From Caldanaerovirga acetigignens (GTDB lineage: Bacteria; Bacillota; Thermosediminibacteria; Thermosediminibacterales; Thermosediminibacteraceae): DNA of 64,000 bases. The notes beneath the pieces were generated by a model that worked only from the letters and a program-made list of their open reading frames with translations, ran no database searches and was not told where the DNA came from. The stretch covers positions 62,001 through 126,000 of the forward strand of contig NZ_FRCR01000008.1 in NCBI RefSeq assembly GCF_900142995.1, in the 5' to 3' direction. A program made the position numbers and the translations under genes. Every line of letters starts with the position of its first letter. The first letter of the stretch is position 1. Of this stretch, positions 53,677 through 63,062 are shown piece by piece.

Positions 53677-54771
53677 ATGGATATAGGCATCGTAGGATTG
53701 CCCAATGTTGGCAAAAGCACTCTTTTCAACGCCATTACAAAAGCCGGAGCCGAGTGCGCCAACTATCCTTTCTGCACCATAGAACCCAACGTGGGAGTTG
53801 TAGCTGTGCCGGACCCGAGGCTTGAGGAACTCGCAAAATTGGAAAATCCTCAAAAGGTGACGCCCGCCACCATCAGGTTCGTAGACATAGCGGGCCTTGT
53901 AAGAGGTGCAAGCCGCGGAGAAGGGCTCGGCAATAAATTTCTCTCCCACATCCGCGAAGTCGATGCAATTGCCCACGTGGTCAGGTGTTTCGAAGATCCT
54001 AACGTGGTCCACGTGGATGGCAGCGTAGACCCGATAAGGGATATCGAAACCATAAACCTAGAGCTCATTTTTGCCGACCTGGAAACTTTGGAAAGGCGCC
54101 GGGATAAGGTAGCAAAACAGGCCAAATCGGGAGACAAGCAGTATCAAAAAGAGCTTTCGTTGCTCGAGCGACTGAAAGAGACGCTGGAAAACAATTTACC
54201 CGCCAGGGCTTTACCACTTGATGAGGAAGAATCAAAAATCGTAAAACAGCTTAACCTCCTCACCTTAAAACCAATAATTTACGTTGCCAATATATCGGAA
54301 GACGACCTTATGGCAGGGAAAGAGAATAATATGGTAAAAAAAGTAATGGAATACGCCCAAAAAGAAAGGGCCGAAGTTATTTCAATATGCGCCAAAATTG
54401 AGGCAGAGCTGGCTGCCCTTGACGATGCAGAAAGAAACGACCTCCTTTCGGCTTACGGACTTGAAGAGCCCGGCCTTAATCGCCTCATTCGGGTGGAATA
54501 TAGGCTACTCGGCCTTATCACCTTTTTTACCGCCGGCCCAAAAGAGGTAAGGGCCTGGACAATACGGGAAGGCACCAGAGCACCTCAGGCAGCGGGAAAA
54601 ATTCACAGTGACTTCGAGCGGGGATTTATAAGGGCGGAAGTTATCTCTTACGAAGACCTCATGGCGGTAAAAAGCCAACAGGCTGCAAAAGAAAAAGGTC
54701 TTGTGCGTTTGGAAGGCAAGGATTATGTGGTGAGGGACGGGGACGTAATTTTCTTTAGATTTAATGTGTAA
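53677..54771 (+). CDS. ychF: Redox-regulated ATPase YchF (OLA1 family)
   Basis: A 364-residue Obg-family P-loop protein that prefers [18 protein letters not shown] (P-loop), [12 protein letters not shown] (G2), [19 protein letters not shown] (G3) and YVANISED in place of the NKxD motif. C-terminal TGS-like domain ends in [11 protein letters not shown]. Binds ribosome/stress-linked. AAGGAG precedes the start; a terminator follows. Confidence 0.95.
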   Translation: MDIGIVGLPNVGKSTLFNAITKAGAECANYPFCTIEPNVGVVAVPDPRLEELAKLENPQKVTPATIRFVDIAGLVRGASRGEGLGNKFLSHIREVDAIAHVVRCFEDPNVVHVDGSVDPIRDIETINLELIFADLETLERRRDKVAKQAKSGDKQYQKELSLLERLKETLENNLPARALPLDEEESKIVKQLNLLTLKPIIYVANISEDDLMAGKENNMVKKVMEYAQKERAEVISICAKIEAELAALDDAERNDLLSAYGLEEPGLNRLIRVEYRLLGLITFFTAGPKEVRAWTIREGTRAPQAAGKIHSDFERGFIRAEVISYEDLMAVKSQQAAKEKGLVRLEGKDYVVRDGDVIFFRFNV

Positions 54772-54772
54772 A

Positions 54773-54801
54773 AGCCCGGCATCGGAGAAGGTCGCCGGGC
54801 T
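54773..54801. terminator. Bidirectional terminator between ychF and the FMN oxidoreductase gene
   Basis: AGCCCGGC (54773-54780) pairs with GCCGGGCT (54794-54801); flanking T runs are short. Confidence 0.7.
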
Positions 54802-54807
54802 CGTTTG

Positions 54808-55833
54808 TTACCTATTGGAATTGTAAATTATGTGAGGACCTATTGAAGATATATCCCTGCAGCCGGTCAGTATCATCGCTTGATAAAGTTCCTTCGCCAT
54901 GGTTTCCAGCACCAGCTTTACTCCTTCCATTCCCCCGCCGTAAGCGCCGATTATCACAGGCCTTCCCACAAGCACCGCATCGGCGCCGAGAGCCAGGTAT
55001 TTTAGCACATCAACTCCTGACCTCACGCCGCCGTCGGCCAAAATCGTAATCTTCCCCTTGAATTTTTCCGCTATTGCCGGCAACACTTCCGCTACTCCCG
55101 GCGTGAAATCGAGGATCCGCCCTCCGTGATTTGAAACGACAATGGCCGAAGCTCCGGCTTTATAGGCAATTTCCGCTTCATCCACCGTCATTATCCCCTT
55201 GACTATAAAAGGCATGTCAACCTTGGATATGATATCCTTTAATTCTTCGAAGGTCTTTGGCCCCACCGGCTGCCCCATTAATGCCATGGTCACCAATCCC
55301 GCCCCGTCCACGTCCATGCCCGCGGCCACAGCACCTATGCCTTTGGCCCTCTGGGCCATCTTCATCAAAACCTCATTTTCCCTGGGTTTCATTATAGCTA
55401 TCCCGTGGCCGTTTTCCTCTTTGATAGCTTTAAGGCCCGAATCGTAAAAGAGCGGATTTCCTCCATCGCCGCACATCCCCAAGGTACCGGCAGCTTTGCT
55501 GCCGGATATCACCATTTTGATAAACTCCTCTTCCGGAACTGCCCCTCCCATGTTGTAATCGGAACCGGTAATGGGCGCCGCAAGTATCGGCATCGAAAGC
55601 TTTTTCCCAAAGAGTTGGGTGCTTATGTCCGGGTCTTTCGCTGCGTGCAGGGTTCTCATGTTTAACTTTACTTTTGCAAGAGCCTCTACGTTGGCGCGGA
55701 AGGAAGCCCCGGTGCCGGCACCACCCATCCCCGGCACTTCCCCCGCACACGCTACTCCGTCGCATGCTTTGCAGACCCTGCAGTAACCTTTCATCTTTTC
55801 CCGGGCGTTTCTTTTTATTTCGCTTAGATTCAT
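54808..55833 (-). CDS. FMN-dependent alpha-hydroxy-acid dehydrogenase family protein with N-terminal Cys cluster
   Basis: A 341-residue TIM-barrel flavoenzyme of the LldD/glycolate oxidase family: PILAAPITGSDYN, MDVDGAG, FIVKGIMTVDEA (Lys), VVSNHGGRILDF (catalytic His) and ILADGGVRSGVDVLKYLALGADAVLVGRP (FMN phosphate site). The N-terminus has CRVCKACDGVACAGEVPG, a Cys-rich patch absent from classic lactate oxidase, perhaps for a metal or Fe-S cluster. Likely substrate is a 2-hydroxy acid; electron acceptor unclear in an anaerobe. Confidence 0.82.
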   Translation of the reverse strand: MNLSEIKRNAREKMKGYCRVCKACDGVACAGEVPGMGGAGTGASFRANVEALAKVKLNMRTLHAAKDPDISTQLFGKKLSMPILAAPITGSDYNMGGAVPEEEFIKMVISGSKAAGTLGMCGDGGNPLFYDSGLKAIKEENGHGIAIMKPRENEVLMKMAQRAKGIGAVAAGMDVDGAGLVTMALMGQPVGPKTFEELKDIISKVDMPFIVKGIMTVDEAEIAYKAGASAIVVSNHGGRILDFTPGVAEVLPAIAEKFKGKITILADGGVRSGVDVLKYLALGADAVLVGRPVIIGAYGGGMEGVKLVLETMAKELYQAMILTGCRDISSIGPHIIYNSNR

Positions 55834-55980
55834 TATGAAGTCCCCCTCTTACACGATTCTTTACACAATTCCATTATACAATAAACCCAGGAAATAAATT
55901 AAGGCAGAAAGGGAATATCTTTTATTGTGTAGAATATTTTTAGAAAGAAAATCTTTTCATCAGAAGGTCGGGAATCTTTG

Positions 55981-57066
55981 ATGGCACGTAAAGCTTTGGC
56001 GGTTTTACTTTCGATGCTTTTTTTAGCGTTTTTCTTCAATCGCACGCTTCTTGCCTTTTTAGCACCACCCGCACTAATCCAAAACGAATCCGGGCAGAAA
56101 TTGATAGAAGAGATTTTGAGGCTGGATTCGAAAATCCATGCCTTAAATATAAAGCTCGGCGAACTTGCCGAAAAGAAAAAAGAACTTGAAAAGGAACTTG
56201 CCTTAAAGCGCTCCGAAATCAATCGTTTATCGGTAAGGCTGGGAGAAAACAGGAAAAAACTTGCAAGGTGGATAGTCTTCAGCTACAAAAACGGCATTGG
56301 AACCTTTCTTTCCGTGCTGGTCGGCGCCGAAAACGTCGGGGATTTTTTAAGGCGGTTCGACAACATTGTGTTTTTGCTAGAATACTATAATAATGTGATT
56401 TCCGAAACAAGAAATCTATTTCTGCTGCAAAAACAGGAGGAATCCTTCATTATGGAAAAACAGAATGAAATTAGGGCCTTGGAGGACCAGACAAAAAAGA
56501 CTCTGCAAGAACTCATGGATACTAGAACTAAAAAAGAACTGGAACTTGTCAACGCAAGAAAAATTTTTGATAATCCATCATTTCTTGAAAATACCAGCAA
56601 AAACTGGCAGGAAGTCCTGCCTTCTCTGGACTATCTTTTGAAGAATTTTTCTTCGCTCCCGTGGAGCAGCATCAGCCCCGACAACCTGAAAGTAAATTAT
56701 CTTACGCTGACAGCCAGGGCGGAATTCACCGACAGGAGCATAACCGAAAAGCTGCTTGCGAGCAACGAAAGACTGAAAAACGCCTTTTTTACCTTCAGTC
56801 CGGAAGGCATCACCGTGTCCGAAAAAGGTCCGCAAGGCCAGATATTGTACTCGGTAACTTGCCGGCTAGAACTTTTAAGCAACAACCGCATAAAGATTGA
56901 GCCTGTAAAAGTCGAATTTAAAGGTGTCACCCTCCCTCCTGAAGTAATTCAGGACCTTACCAAAAACGTCGACCTTTCCTTCACTCCGCCACCCCTGCCC
57001 TATGATCTCAAAATTACTTCAATTTCGACCGAAGAACACAAATTAATTTTGTATCTGAAAAAATAA
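55981..57066 (+). CDS. Secreted coiled-coil protein (CwlO/PcsB-like N-terminal region)
   Basis: Start ATG 55981 (MARKALAVLLSMLFLAFFFNRTLLA) with a signal-anchor. A long coiled coil follows (ILRLDSKIHALNIKLGELAEKKKELEKELALKRSEINRL), then YKNGIGTFLSVLVGAENVGDFLRRFDNIVFLLEYY, resembling the regulatory coiled coil of peptidoglycan hydrolases of the CwlO/PcsB type. No catalytic NlpC or CHAP domain is present; the C-terminal half (residues 200-361) is not recognised. It may regulate an envelope enzyme in trans. Confidence 0.65.
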   Translation: MARKALAVLLSMLFLAFFFNRTLLAFLAPPALIQNESGQKLIEEILRLDSKIHALNIKLGELAEKKKELEKELALKRSEINRLSVRLGENRKKLARWIVFSYKNGIGTFLSVLVGAENVGDFLRRFDNIVFLLEYYNNVISETRNLFLLQKQEESFIMEKQNEIRALEDQTKKTLQELMDTRTKKELELVNARKIFDNPSFLENTSKNWQEVLPSLDYLLKNFSSLPWSSISPDNLKVNYLTLTARAEFTDRSITEKLLASNERLKNAFFTFSPEGITVSEKGPQGQILYSVTCRLELLSNNRIKIEPVKVEFKGVTLPPEVIQDLTKNVDLSFTPPPLPYDLKITSISTEEHKLILYLKK

Positions 57067-57173
57067 AGCGGGGATGTCCGGTTTCAAATTAGCAACAATA
57101 ATCGCAGTAATGTAAAAATGCCGGTAATATGTTATAATTTTTATATAAGCAACTGTTGAGAGGGGCTTTTTTG

Positions 57174-57842
57174 ATGTCTCAAATCAGCAAGATAAGCATT
57201 TTGACCGTCTTTCTTGCCGGTATTTTTTCTTTTTTTTCTCCCTGCACCCTACCGCTTTTGCCTTTATACTTTTCAATTCTGGCGGGAGGGGATATCCGCG
57301 CTCAGTACAAAAAGTTAACCTTAATAACAAATAGCCTAAGTTTTATTTCCGGATTTTCGCTGATTTTCATCTTGCTCGGGCTTTCCGCAACAGCCCTGGG
57401 CCGGTTTCTCCTTGTAAACCGCCTTTTACTTTCAAAAATCGCTTCGGTTTTCGTCGTATTTTTCGGAGTCTTTCTGGTCGGTAGATTTCAAATCCCTCTT
57501 TTGATGAGGGAAAAACGGTTGCATTTTCATTTTCAAAAAATTACTCCTCTTTCTGCCTTCATCATGGGGTGTTCCTTTTCACTGGGCTGGACGCCATGCC
57601 TGGGTCCCATCCTTGCATCGGTGCTCCTTACCGCCAGCAGCACCCAGCATGCGGTTTCGGGAGCCTTTCTGCTTTTGGTCTTTGCTGCAGGTTTAGGGTT
57701 TCCTTTTTTACTGCTGGCACTAGTCGCAGAAAAAATTGCGAGTATAATGCCCAAAATTCGCCGCGGTATGCCTATTTTCCAGAAAGCAGCAGGAGGCATC
57801 CTGATATTGATGGGGGTGAGTTTATTTTTCGGATTACTTTAG
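57174..57842 (+). CDS. CcdA-family thiol/disulfide transmembrane protein
   Basis: Start ATG 57174 (MSQISKISILTVFLAGIF). Six helices with the two conserved Cys-Pro motifs SPCTLPLLPLY and TPCLGPILASV, which pass reducing equivalents from cytoplasmic thioredoxin across the membrane. The adjacent TlpA-like lipoprotein is the likely recipient. About 223 residues is usual. GAGAGGGG precedes it. Confidence 0.9.
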   Translation: MSQISKISILTVFLAGIFSFFSPCTLPLLPLYFSILAGGDIRAQYKKLTLITNSLSFISGFSLIFILLGLSATALGRFLLVNRLLLSKIASVFVVFFGVFLVGRFQIPLLMREKRLHFHFQKITPLSAFIMGCSFSLGWTPCLGPILASVLLTASSTQHAVSGAFLLLVFAAGLGFPFLLLALVAEKIASIMPKIRRGMPIFQKAAGGILILMGVSLFFGLL

Positions 57843-57856
57843 CGGAGGTGTAGCAA

Positions 57857-58402
57857 TTGCCTTTAAAAAAGAAAAAAGCCCTGCTTTTTCTGGTCTTAGC
57901 ATTCCTCACCGTTTTCAGCCTTGCGGGGTGTCAGACGCTAAAAAATGAAAACACAGATACTAAAACCAAACCTTACGAAGGCTACCCCGCCCCCGATTTT
58001 GAGCTTAAAGACCTGTCCGGCAAAACGGTCCACCTTTCGGACTTCCGAGGGAAAATGGTGGTGCTCAATTTCTGGTCGCTCAACTGTTCCTTTTGCCTCG
58101 CCGAAATGCCCGACTTCGAAGAATTTTACCGCTCAAAGTCCGAGAACGTGGAGGTCCTTTTGATAAACCTCGATAGAAACGCCGAAAAAGTCCGAACATA
58201 CATCCAAAATAGGGGATTTACCTTCAATGTTTTACTGGACGAAAAGGCCGAGACCGTCCGGTCTTACCTCATACGAGGTGTCCCCACTACGTTTTTGGTG
58301 GACGAAGACGGAGTAATTATGTCCCGCATTGAAGGCCAGGTCTCCAGGGAGGTCCTGGACTCGATGGTACAAAGTGCCTGCGGCACAGACACCCCCACTT
58401 GA
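57857..58402 (+). CDS. TlpA/ResA-like thioredoxin lipoprotein
   Basis: Start TTG 57857 with GGAGGTG nine bases upstream. Lipobox SLAGC, then the thioredoxin fold: PAPDFELKDLSGKTVHLSDFRGKMVVLNFWSLNCSFCLAEMPDF with active site CSFC, and a cis-Pro loop RGVPTTFLVDEDG. It probably keeps extracytoplasmic protein thiols reduced, fed by the CcdA protein encoded 14 nt upstream. Confidence 0.92.
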   Translation: MPLKKKKALLFLVLAFLTVFSLAGCQTLKNENTDTKTKPYEGYPAPDFELKDLSGKTVHLSDFRGKMVVLNFWSLNCSFCLAEMPDFEEFYRSKSENVEVLLINLDRNAEKVRTYIQNRGFTFNVLLDEKAETVRSYLIRGVPTTFLVDEDGVIMSRIEGQVSREVLDSMVQSACGTDTPT

Positions 58403-58451
58403 AAGTATTTTTAAAGATATCGTCGATATCAAAAATTAAGGAGGGAAACAA

Positions 58452-59672
58452 GTGAAAAGGTTAAGCATTACCACAAGAATTTTAATAGGCCTTGTACTCG
58501 GTATTATCGTCGGCCTCTTTTTCACTTCGTCTCCCGGTACCGCATCAACTTACATAAAGCCTTTTGGAGACCTTTTCCTCAACCTAATCAAAATGATAAT
58601 AGTGCCCCTAGTGCTCTCATCGCTGGTAGTGGGTGCCGCTAGCACCGGCGATGTAGGAAAACTAGGTCGAATCGGAATTAAGACTCTTGCTTACTATCTT
58701 CTGACAACGGCATTTGCCGTAACTTTGGGATTAATATTGGGAAATATTTTAGACCCCGGATTGGGGATGACCTTGCCGTCTGATGCTAAGGTGGAAGTGA
58801 GTAAAGCCCCATCTATCGTTGAAACCCTTCTTGGAATCGTCCCCACTAACCCTATAAAGGCTATGGCAGACACAAACATGCTGCAGATTATAGTTTTCGC
58901 CATATTCATCGGAATAGCCATAACGCTTGTTGGCGAAAAGGGTAAGCCTGTCTTAAACTTCTTCGACAGCCTTGCCGAAATTAGTTATAAAATTGTAGCA
59001 ATAATAATGGAATACGCGCCTATCGGCGTATTTGCCCTCATAGTACCGGTAGTAGCTGCAAATGGACCGGCTGTTCTCCTTCCACTCTTGAAGGTTATTA
59101 TCACAGTATATATAGGCTGCGCTCTACATGCCGGGCTGGTGTACTCCACCCTGGTTTGGTTATTTGCCCGAATGAATCCGATTAAATTTTTTAAGGGGGC
59201 AGCCCCTGCAATGATGATGGCCTTCACCACCAGCAGCAGTTCGGCCACACTTCCAGTCTCCATGGAAAGTTCCGAAAAGAACCTGGGGGTTTCCAAATCT
59301 ATAAGTAGTTTTGTTTTGCCACTCGGCGCCACCATCAATATGGACGGCACGGCTCTCTACCAAGGGGTTTGCGCCCTCTTTGTAGCTCAGGTGTTAGGGA
59401 TAGACCTTACGCTTTCCCAGCAGATGGTGATAGTGCTCACCGCCACCTTAGCTTCTATAGGAACTGCAGGAGTTCCCGGTGCGGGCCTTATAATGCTGAC
59501 AATGGTATTGCAGTCTGTAGGACTTCCTCTAGAAGGAATAGCAATCATCGGTGGAATAGACCGTATCCTCGACATGGCGAGAACCTGCATCAACGTCACG
59601 GGCGACATTGCGGGATCCGTGGTGGTAGCCTCAACGGAAGGAGAACTGAGAAGGGACATCACTTCAAAATGA
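58452..59672 (+). CDS. Dicarboxylate/amino acid:cation symporter (GltP/DctA family)
   Basis: A 406-residue secondary transporter: helical hairpin SSSSATLPVSMESS, the NMDGTALYQG motif of helix 7, and DRILDMARTCINVTGD near the C-terminus, where the substrate amino/carboxyl groups bind. Family substrates are glutamate, aspartate or C4-dicarboxylates; the exact one is not determinable. Ends at a strong terminator. Confidence 0.92.
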   Translation: MKRLSITTRILIGLVLGIIVGLFFTSSPGTASTYIKPFGDLFLNLIKMIIVPLVLSSLVVGAASTGDVGKLGRIGIKTLAYYLLTTAFAVTLGLILGNILDPGLGMTLPSDAKVEVSKAPSIVETLLGIVPTNPIKAMADTNMLQIIVFAIFIGIAITLVGEKGKPVLNFFDSLAEISYKIVAIIMEYAPIGVFALIVPVVAANGPAVLLPLLKVIITVYIGCALHAGLVYSTLVWLFARMNPIKFFKGAAPAMMMAFTTSSSSATLPVSMESSEKNLGVSKSISSFVLPLGATINMDGTALYQGVCALFVAQVLGIDLTLSQQMVIVLTATLASIGTAGVPGAGLIMLTMVLQSVGLPLEGIAIIGGIDRILDMARTCINVTGDIAGSVVVASTEGELRRDITSK

Positions 59673-59711
59673 TTACGCCAACATACAGGGCAAGCTAAAA
59701 TAAGCGGAAAT

Positions 59712-59746
59712 AAAAAGCTCCATTCCCCATGGGAATGGAGCTTTTT
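59712..59746. terminator. 16-bp bidirectional terminator
   Basis: AAAAAGCTCCATTCCC (59712-59727) and GGGAATGGAGCTTTTT (59731-59746) form a perfect stem with a 3-nt loop, serving the symporter and the convergent gene. Confidence 0.92.
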
Positions 59747-59747
59747 A

Positions 59748-60308
59748 TTATTCCTTTTTCTTTCTTGCCGGCTTGCACAGTATCTCGGAAATCCATGTAT
59801 CGAAGATGCTTGCGGCGTGGGAGGGTCTGAGTATTATGGCGGTGTCCGCCCCCGTCCCGGTTCCGCCGACGGCGATCACATCCTCGCCGTAAGGTATCAT
59901 CCCCGCGTCTAGGGCCATCGTCGCTATCTCAACGCAGACTTTAACTCCTTGACCGAACATCCTCAAAGTATTGGCTATAATCTCCACCGGATAGACCCCG
60001 CCGAACTTCCGGCTGATACCCCTTTCTGCTCCCGAAAGCACGTGGGTGGTGGTGAGAACCTTCACTCCGGAATTTAACAGTCTTTGCCTCAAATCCTCGG
60101 GAAACTCCATTTCACCGGGAACAGAAAATCCGCAAACATGAGTTACCACCACCAAATTCACTCCCAAATTTGCATCGAAGAAAGCCTTAGCGGTGCGGCC
60201 TTCTGTGGATGCCACCACCACGTGCCTTATATTCCTTTCTTTTACCGCTTTTTTCACCACTGCAAGGGTGTTTTCGGTATTTCCTTCTCCCGGAAAATCC
60301 CAATACAT
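59748..60308 (-). CDS. Stand-alone pyruvate-kinase C-terminal-like domain protein
   Basis: Start ATG 60308 (MYWDFPGEGNTENTLAVVKKAV) with CAGGAGG upstream; the frame extends 11 codons further without need. It matches the pyruvate kinase alpha/beta domain (DUF; VVVASTEGRTAKAFFDAN, VTHVCGFSVPGEMEFPED, VIAVGGTGTGADTAIILRPSHA) found alone in many bacteria. This domain binds allosteric effectors in pyruvate kinase; here it probably binds a nucleotide or sugar phosphate. Function unknown. Confidence 0.85.
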   Translation of the reverse strand: MYWDFPGEGNTENTLAVVKKAVKERNIRHVVVASTEGRTAKAFFDANLGVNLVVVTHVCGFSVPGEMEFPEDLRQRLLNSGVKVLTTTHVLSGAERGISRKFGGVYPVEIIANTLRMFGQGVKVCVEIATMALDAGMIPYGEDVIAVGGTGTGADTAIILRPSHAASIFDTWISEILCKPARKKKE

Positions 60309-60351
60309 CTTCAAGGCCTCCTGATATAAAAATACATCCATTTACATTTTA

Positions 60352-61542
60352 TCACAATTCGAATTCTTCGTGCAGAGCAGTTATGGCCTTTTTAGCATCT
60401 TCGCTGCGCACAAGGCACGATATGGTGGAGTTTGAATCCGAAGTCTGAAGAATCTCTATGTTTTCCTTTTTTAGGGCTTTAACTAACCTTGCCATAACTC
60501 CCGGAACTTCTAACATACCACCTCCTACTATAGTCACTTTGGTAAGACCCTTTGTAACCTGTGGAGTTATGCCGACTTTTCTTAATTCCCCCATTGTCTT
60601 TTCTACTTCTTCTTCCTTTACTGTAAACACTTTCAAATCAGGGAACACATTAATTAAGTCGATATTGATCCCTGCTTTTGCAAGAGTCTCGAATATCTTT
60701 TCCTGCTCATCACGGTCTTGGGAAACCTTTATTACTACTTGTGCAAGGTGCGGAATATGAGCTATACCAGTTATTAGTTTTTCAGAAATCCAACATGGCT
60801 TACAAGTTATTAATGTCCCGGGAGAATTAGAAAAAGTCGACCTGACTCTCAGTGGGAGATTGCGCTGCATCGCTATTTCTACCGCTCGAGGATGTATTAC
60901 TCTTGCACCATTGTATGCCATCTCTGTAACTTCTTGATAGCTAACAGTTTCTAAAATGCGAGCTTCTTTAACCATCTTAGGGTCCGCAGTCATAATTCCT
61001 TCTACATCGGTAAAGATATCAACCCACTCTGCTCCGAGCGCGGCGCCAAGAGCCGCTGCGGTTGTATCGCTTCCGCCCCTTCCAAGAGTCGTTACATCCC
61101 CTTTCTCAGTAATCCCCTGAAAGCCAGCAACTACGGGAATATATCCATCCTCTATTGCATCTATGAGCGAATCTACTTTTATCTCTTTAATCATTGCATT
61201 TCCGTAATTGTCATCGGTTATTATCCCAGCTTGGCCTCCCGTAAAAGCCTTAGCCTTGTATCCCTTTGCCGCAAGTAATGACGCAATGAGGGCAGCAGAA
61301 ATAATTTCCCCACAGGAAATTAAAAGGTCTTTTTCTCTTTTTGACGCATATCCATTTGCCTCATCTAATAGGGAAAGGAGCGTGTCAGTGGCATAAGGGT
61401 CTCCTTTTCGACCTATTGCCGATACCACGACCACAGGCGAATATCCTTCTTCTTTTGCCTTTATTATACGCTCTACCACCAATTTTCTCGCCTCGGGAGT
61501 AGCCACCGAAGTGCCGCCGAATTTTTGAACCACTATCCTCAT
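60352..61542 (-). CDS. lysC: Aspartate kinase
   Basis: First step of the lysine/threonine/methionine pathway. Start ATG 61542 (MRIVVQKFGGTSVAT) with AGAGG upstream. Motifs: KFGGTS, GGQAGIITDDNYGNA, FQGITEKGDVTTLGRGGSDTTA, FTDVEGIMTADPKM, plus two C-terminal ACT domains (LDLINVFPDL region and MLEVPGVMARLVKAL). The adjacent asd gene carries the next step. Confidence 0.94.
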   Translation of the reverse strand: MRIVVQKFGGTSVATPEARKLVVERIIKAKEEGYSPVVVVSAIGRKGDPYATDTLLSLLDEANGYASKREKDLLISCGEIISAALIASLLAAKGYKAKAFTGGQAGIITDDNYGNAMIKEIKVDSLIDAIEDGYIPVVAGFQGITEKGDVTTLGRGGSDTTAAALGAALGAEWVDIFTDVEGIMTADPKMVKEARILETVSYQEVTEMAYNGARVIHPRAVEIAMQRNLPLRVRSTFSNSPGTLITCKPCWISEKLITGIAHIPHLAQVVIKVSQDRDEQEKIFETLAKAGINIDLINVFPDLKVFTVKEEEVEKTMGELRKVGITPQVTKGLTKVTIVGGGMLEVPGVMARLVKALKKENIEILQTSDSNSTISCLVRSEDAKKAITALHEEFEL

Positions 61543-61565
61543 TTCATTCACCTCTTGTCAGCGTT

Positions 61566-62579
61566 TTATATCAGATTATGTTCCACCAGGTATTCGGCTA
61601 TTTTAACCGCGTTGTAAGCCGCACCCCGTCGCAAATTGTCTGCCACAATCCACAAGTTGAGCCCGCAGGGAACGGTAAAATCTTCCCTTATCCTGCCTAC
61701 GAACACCTCGTCCTTACCCGAAAGGAAAGCCGGCATCGGATATATCTTATTTTTCGGGTCGTCCATCACCACAACTCCCGGTGCTCTAGAAAGTATGGCC
61801 CGGGCCTCATCAGCAGTAATTTTCTCGCAGGTCTCTATGTTCACCGATTCCGAATGGCAGTTAAAAACGGGGACTCTTACTGTAGTAGCCGTGACAGCTA
61901 TACTGTCGTCACCCATTATCTTTTTAGTTTCTCTAACCATCTTCCACTCTTCCAAGCTGTATCCCGTTTCGTCGAATGCGTCGATATGCGGAAGAAGGTT
62001 GAACGCGATCTGGTGCGGGTAGACTTCCGGCTTTATGTTCATGCCTTCCAGCACCTGTTTGGCCTGCAGTTTAAGCTCTTCTATGGCTTCAAGTCCGGTT
62101 CCCGAAACCGCCTGATAAGTGGAAACCACAACCCGCTTTATTTTAGCTCTTTCGTGGAGCGGCTTTAGCACTATCACCATCTGGATTGTAGAACAATTCG
62201 GATTGGCTATTAAGCCTTTGTGTCTTTTAAGGTCGTAGGGATTTACTTCGGGTACGACTAATGGTACATCAGGTTCCATTCGGAAGGCGTTGCTGTTGTC
62301 TATCACCACTGCACCCCTTTTCACAGCTTCCGGTGCCAGTGTCAAACTTATGTCCTTCCCTGCTGAAAAAAGGGCTATATCCACTCCCTCAAAAGCTGAA
62401 GGTTTTGCCTCTTTGACTTCGTAGGCCTTTCCCGAAAACTCTATCCTGTGTCCTGCAGACCGAGATGAAGCAAGGGGCAGGATTTCTTTAACAGGAAAAT
62501 TTCTTTCCTCTAGTATTTTCAACATAGTCCGCCCCACCGCGCCGGTAGCACCTACCACAGCTACATTATAGGTTTTCAC
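61566..62579 (-). CDS. asd: Aspartate-semialdehyde dehydrogenase
   Basis: Second step of the aspartate pathway. Start GTG 62579 (VKTYNVAVVGATGAVGRTM) with AAGGAGG eight bases upstream. NADP-binding GATGAVG; catalytic Cys in LIANPNCSTIQMVI; His in VRVPVFNCHSESV. 337 residues is normal. Promoter with consensus boxes lies upstream; lysC follows after 23 nt. Confidence 0.95.
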   Translation of the reverse strand: MKTYNVAVVGATGAVGRTMLKILEERNFPVKEILPLASSRSAGHRIEFSGKAYEVKEAKPSAFEGVDIALFSAGKDISLTLAPEAVKRGAVVIDNSNAFRMEPDVPLVVPEVNPYDLKRHKGLIANPNCSTIQMVIVLKPLHERAKIKRVVVSTYQAVSGTGLEAIEELKLQAKQVLEGMNIKPEVYPHQIAFNLLPHIDAFDETGYSLEEWKMVRETKKIMGDDSIAVTATTVRVPVFNCHSESVNIETCEKITADEARAILSRAPGVVVMDDPKNKIYPMPAFLSGKDEVFVGRIREDFTVPCGLNLWIVADNLRRGAAYNAVKIAEYLVEHNLI

Positions 62580-62656
62580 TTTGCATTCCTCCTTGAATCT
62601 AATTTCGTTACTATGATGAACAGCGCTGCTCATCACATTGATTCATATTAAGAGTA

Positions 62657-62685
62657 TTGTATTTTAAATAAAAAATAGTGTCAAT
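62657..62685 (-). promoter_or_regulatory. asd-lysC promoter
   Basis: TTGACA (62685-62680) and TACAAT (62662-62657) on the minus strand, 17 bp apart, about 75 bp before the GTG. Confidence 0.8.
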
Positions 62686-63062
62686 ATACATTTTATGCTC
62701 CAATTTATAGGCCTGACATAATGAATACGACTCAAAAATTCGCATCCTTTCTGCACCTACAATACACCGAGGTTGTTTATAAATTGTGGACATTTGTTGT
62801 TTATACACGAACATTTATGGTTTTATTATATTCTACACAAAATATGAAATTCCTTTTATCTAAATTTTTTTATTTTCATCTTGAGCAAAAAATCAGACCC
62901 GACCTTTAAGGCCGGATCTAACAACCTCATAAGTAGAAGTCTAGATTCTTTTTGCAAATAATATTAGCGCGCAAAAGATGATATGACTATAATATATCCG
63001 GTGATTCAAAAGCCATTTCTTGATATAATAAATTATACAGAAAAATGCGGAAGGTGATGAAA
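62686..63062. other. 377-bp AT-rich intergenic region between asd promoter and rhomboid gene
   Basis: No gene seen. Contains the minus-strand terminator at 62893-62919 and, at 63031-63036, TATAAT close to the rhomboid start, without a good -35 box. The remaining sequence is AT-rich and I find no riboswitch or repeat in it. Confidence 0.5.
62893..62919 (-). terminator. Minus-strand terminator with no gene directly upstream
   Basis: On the minus strand AGATCCGGCC (62919-62910) and GGTCGGGTCT (62904-62895) form a 10-bp stem including two G-T pairs, followed by GATTTTTTG. In the plus-strand RNA the G-T positions become A-C mismatches, so the signal is specific for minus-strand transcripts. The nearest minus gene to the right is lipA (63.8 kb), across the plus-strand rhomboid gene. 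Confidence 0.7.
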
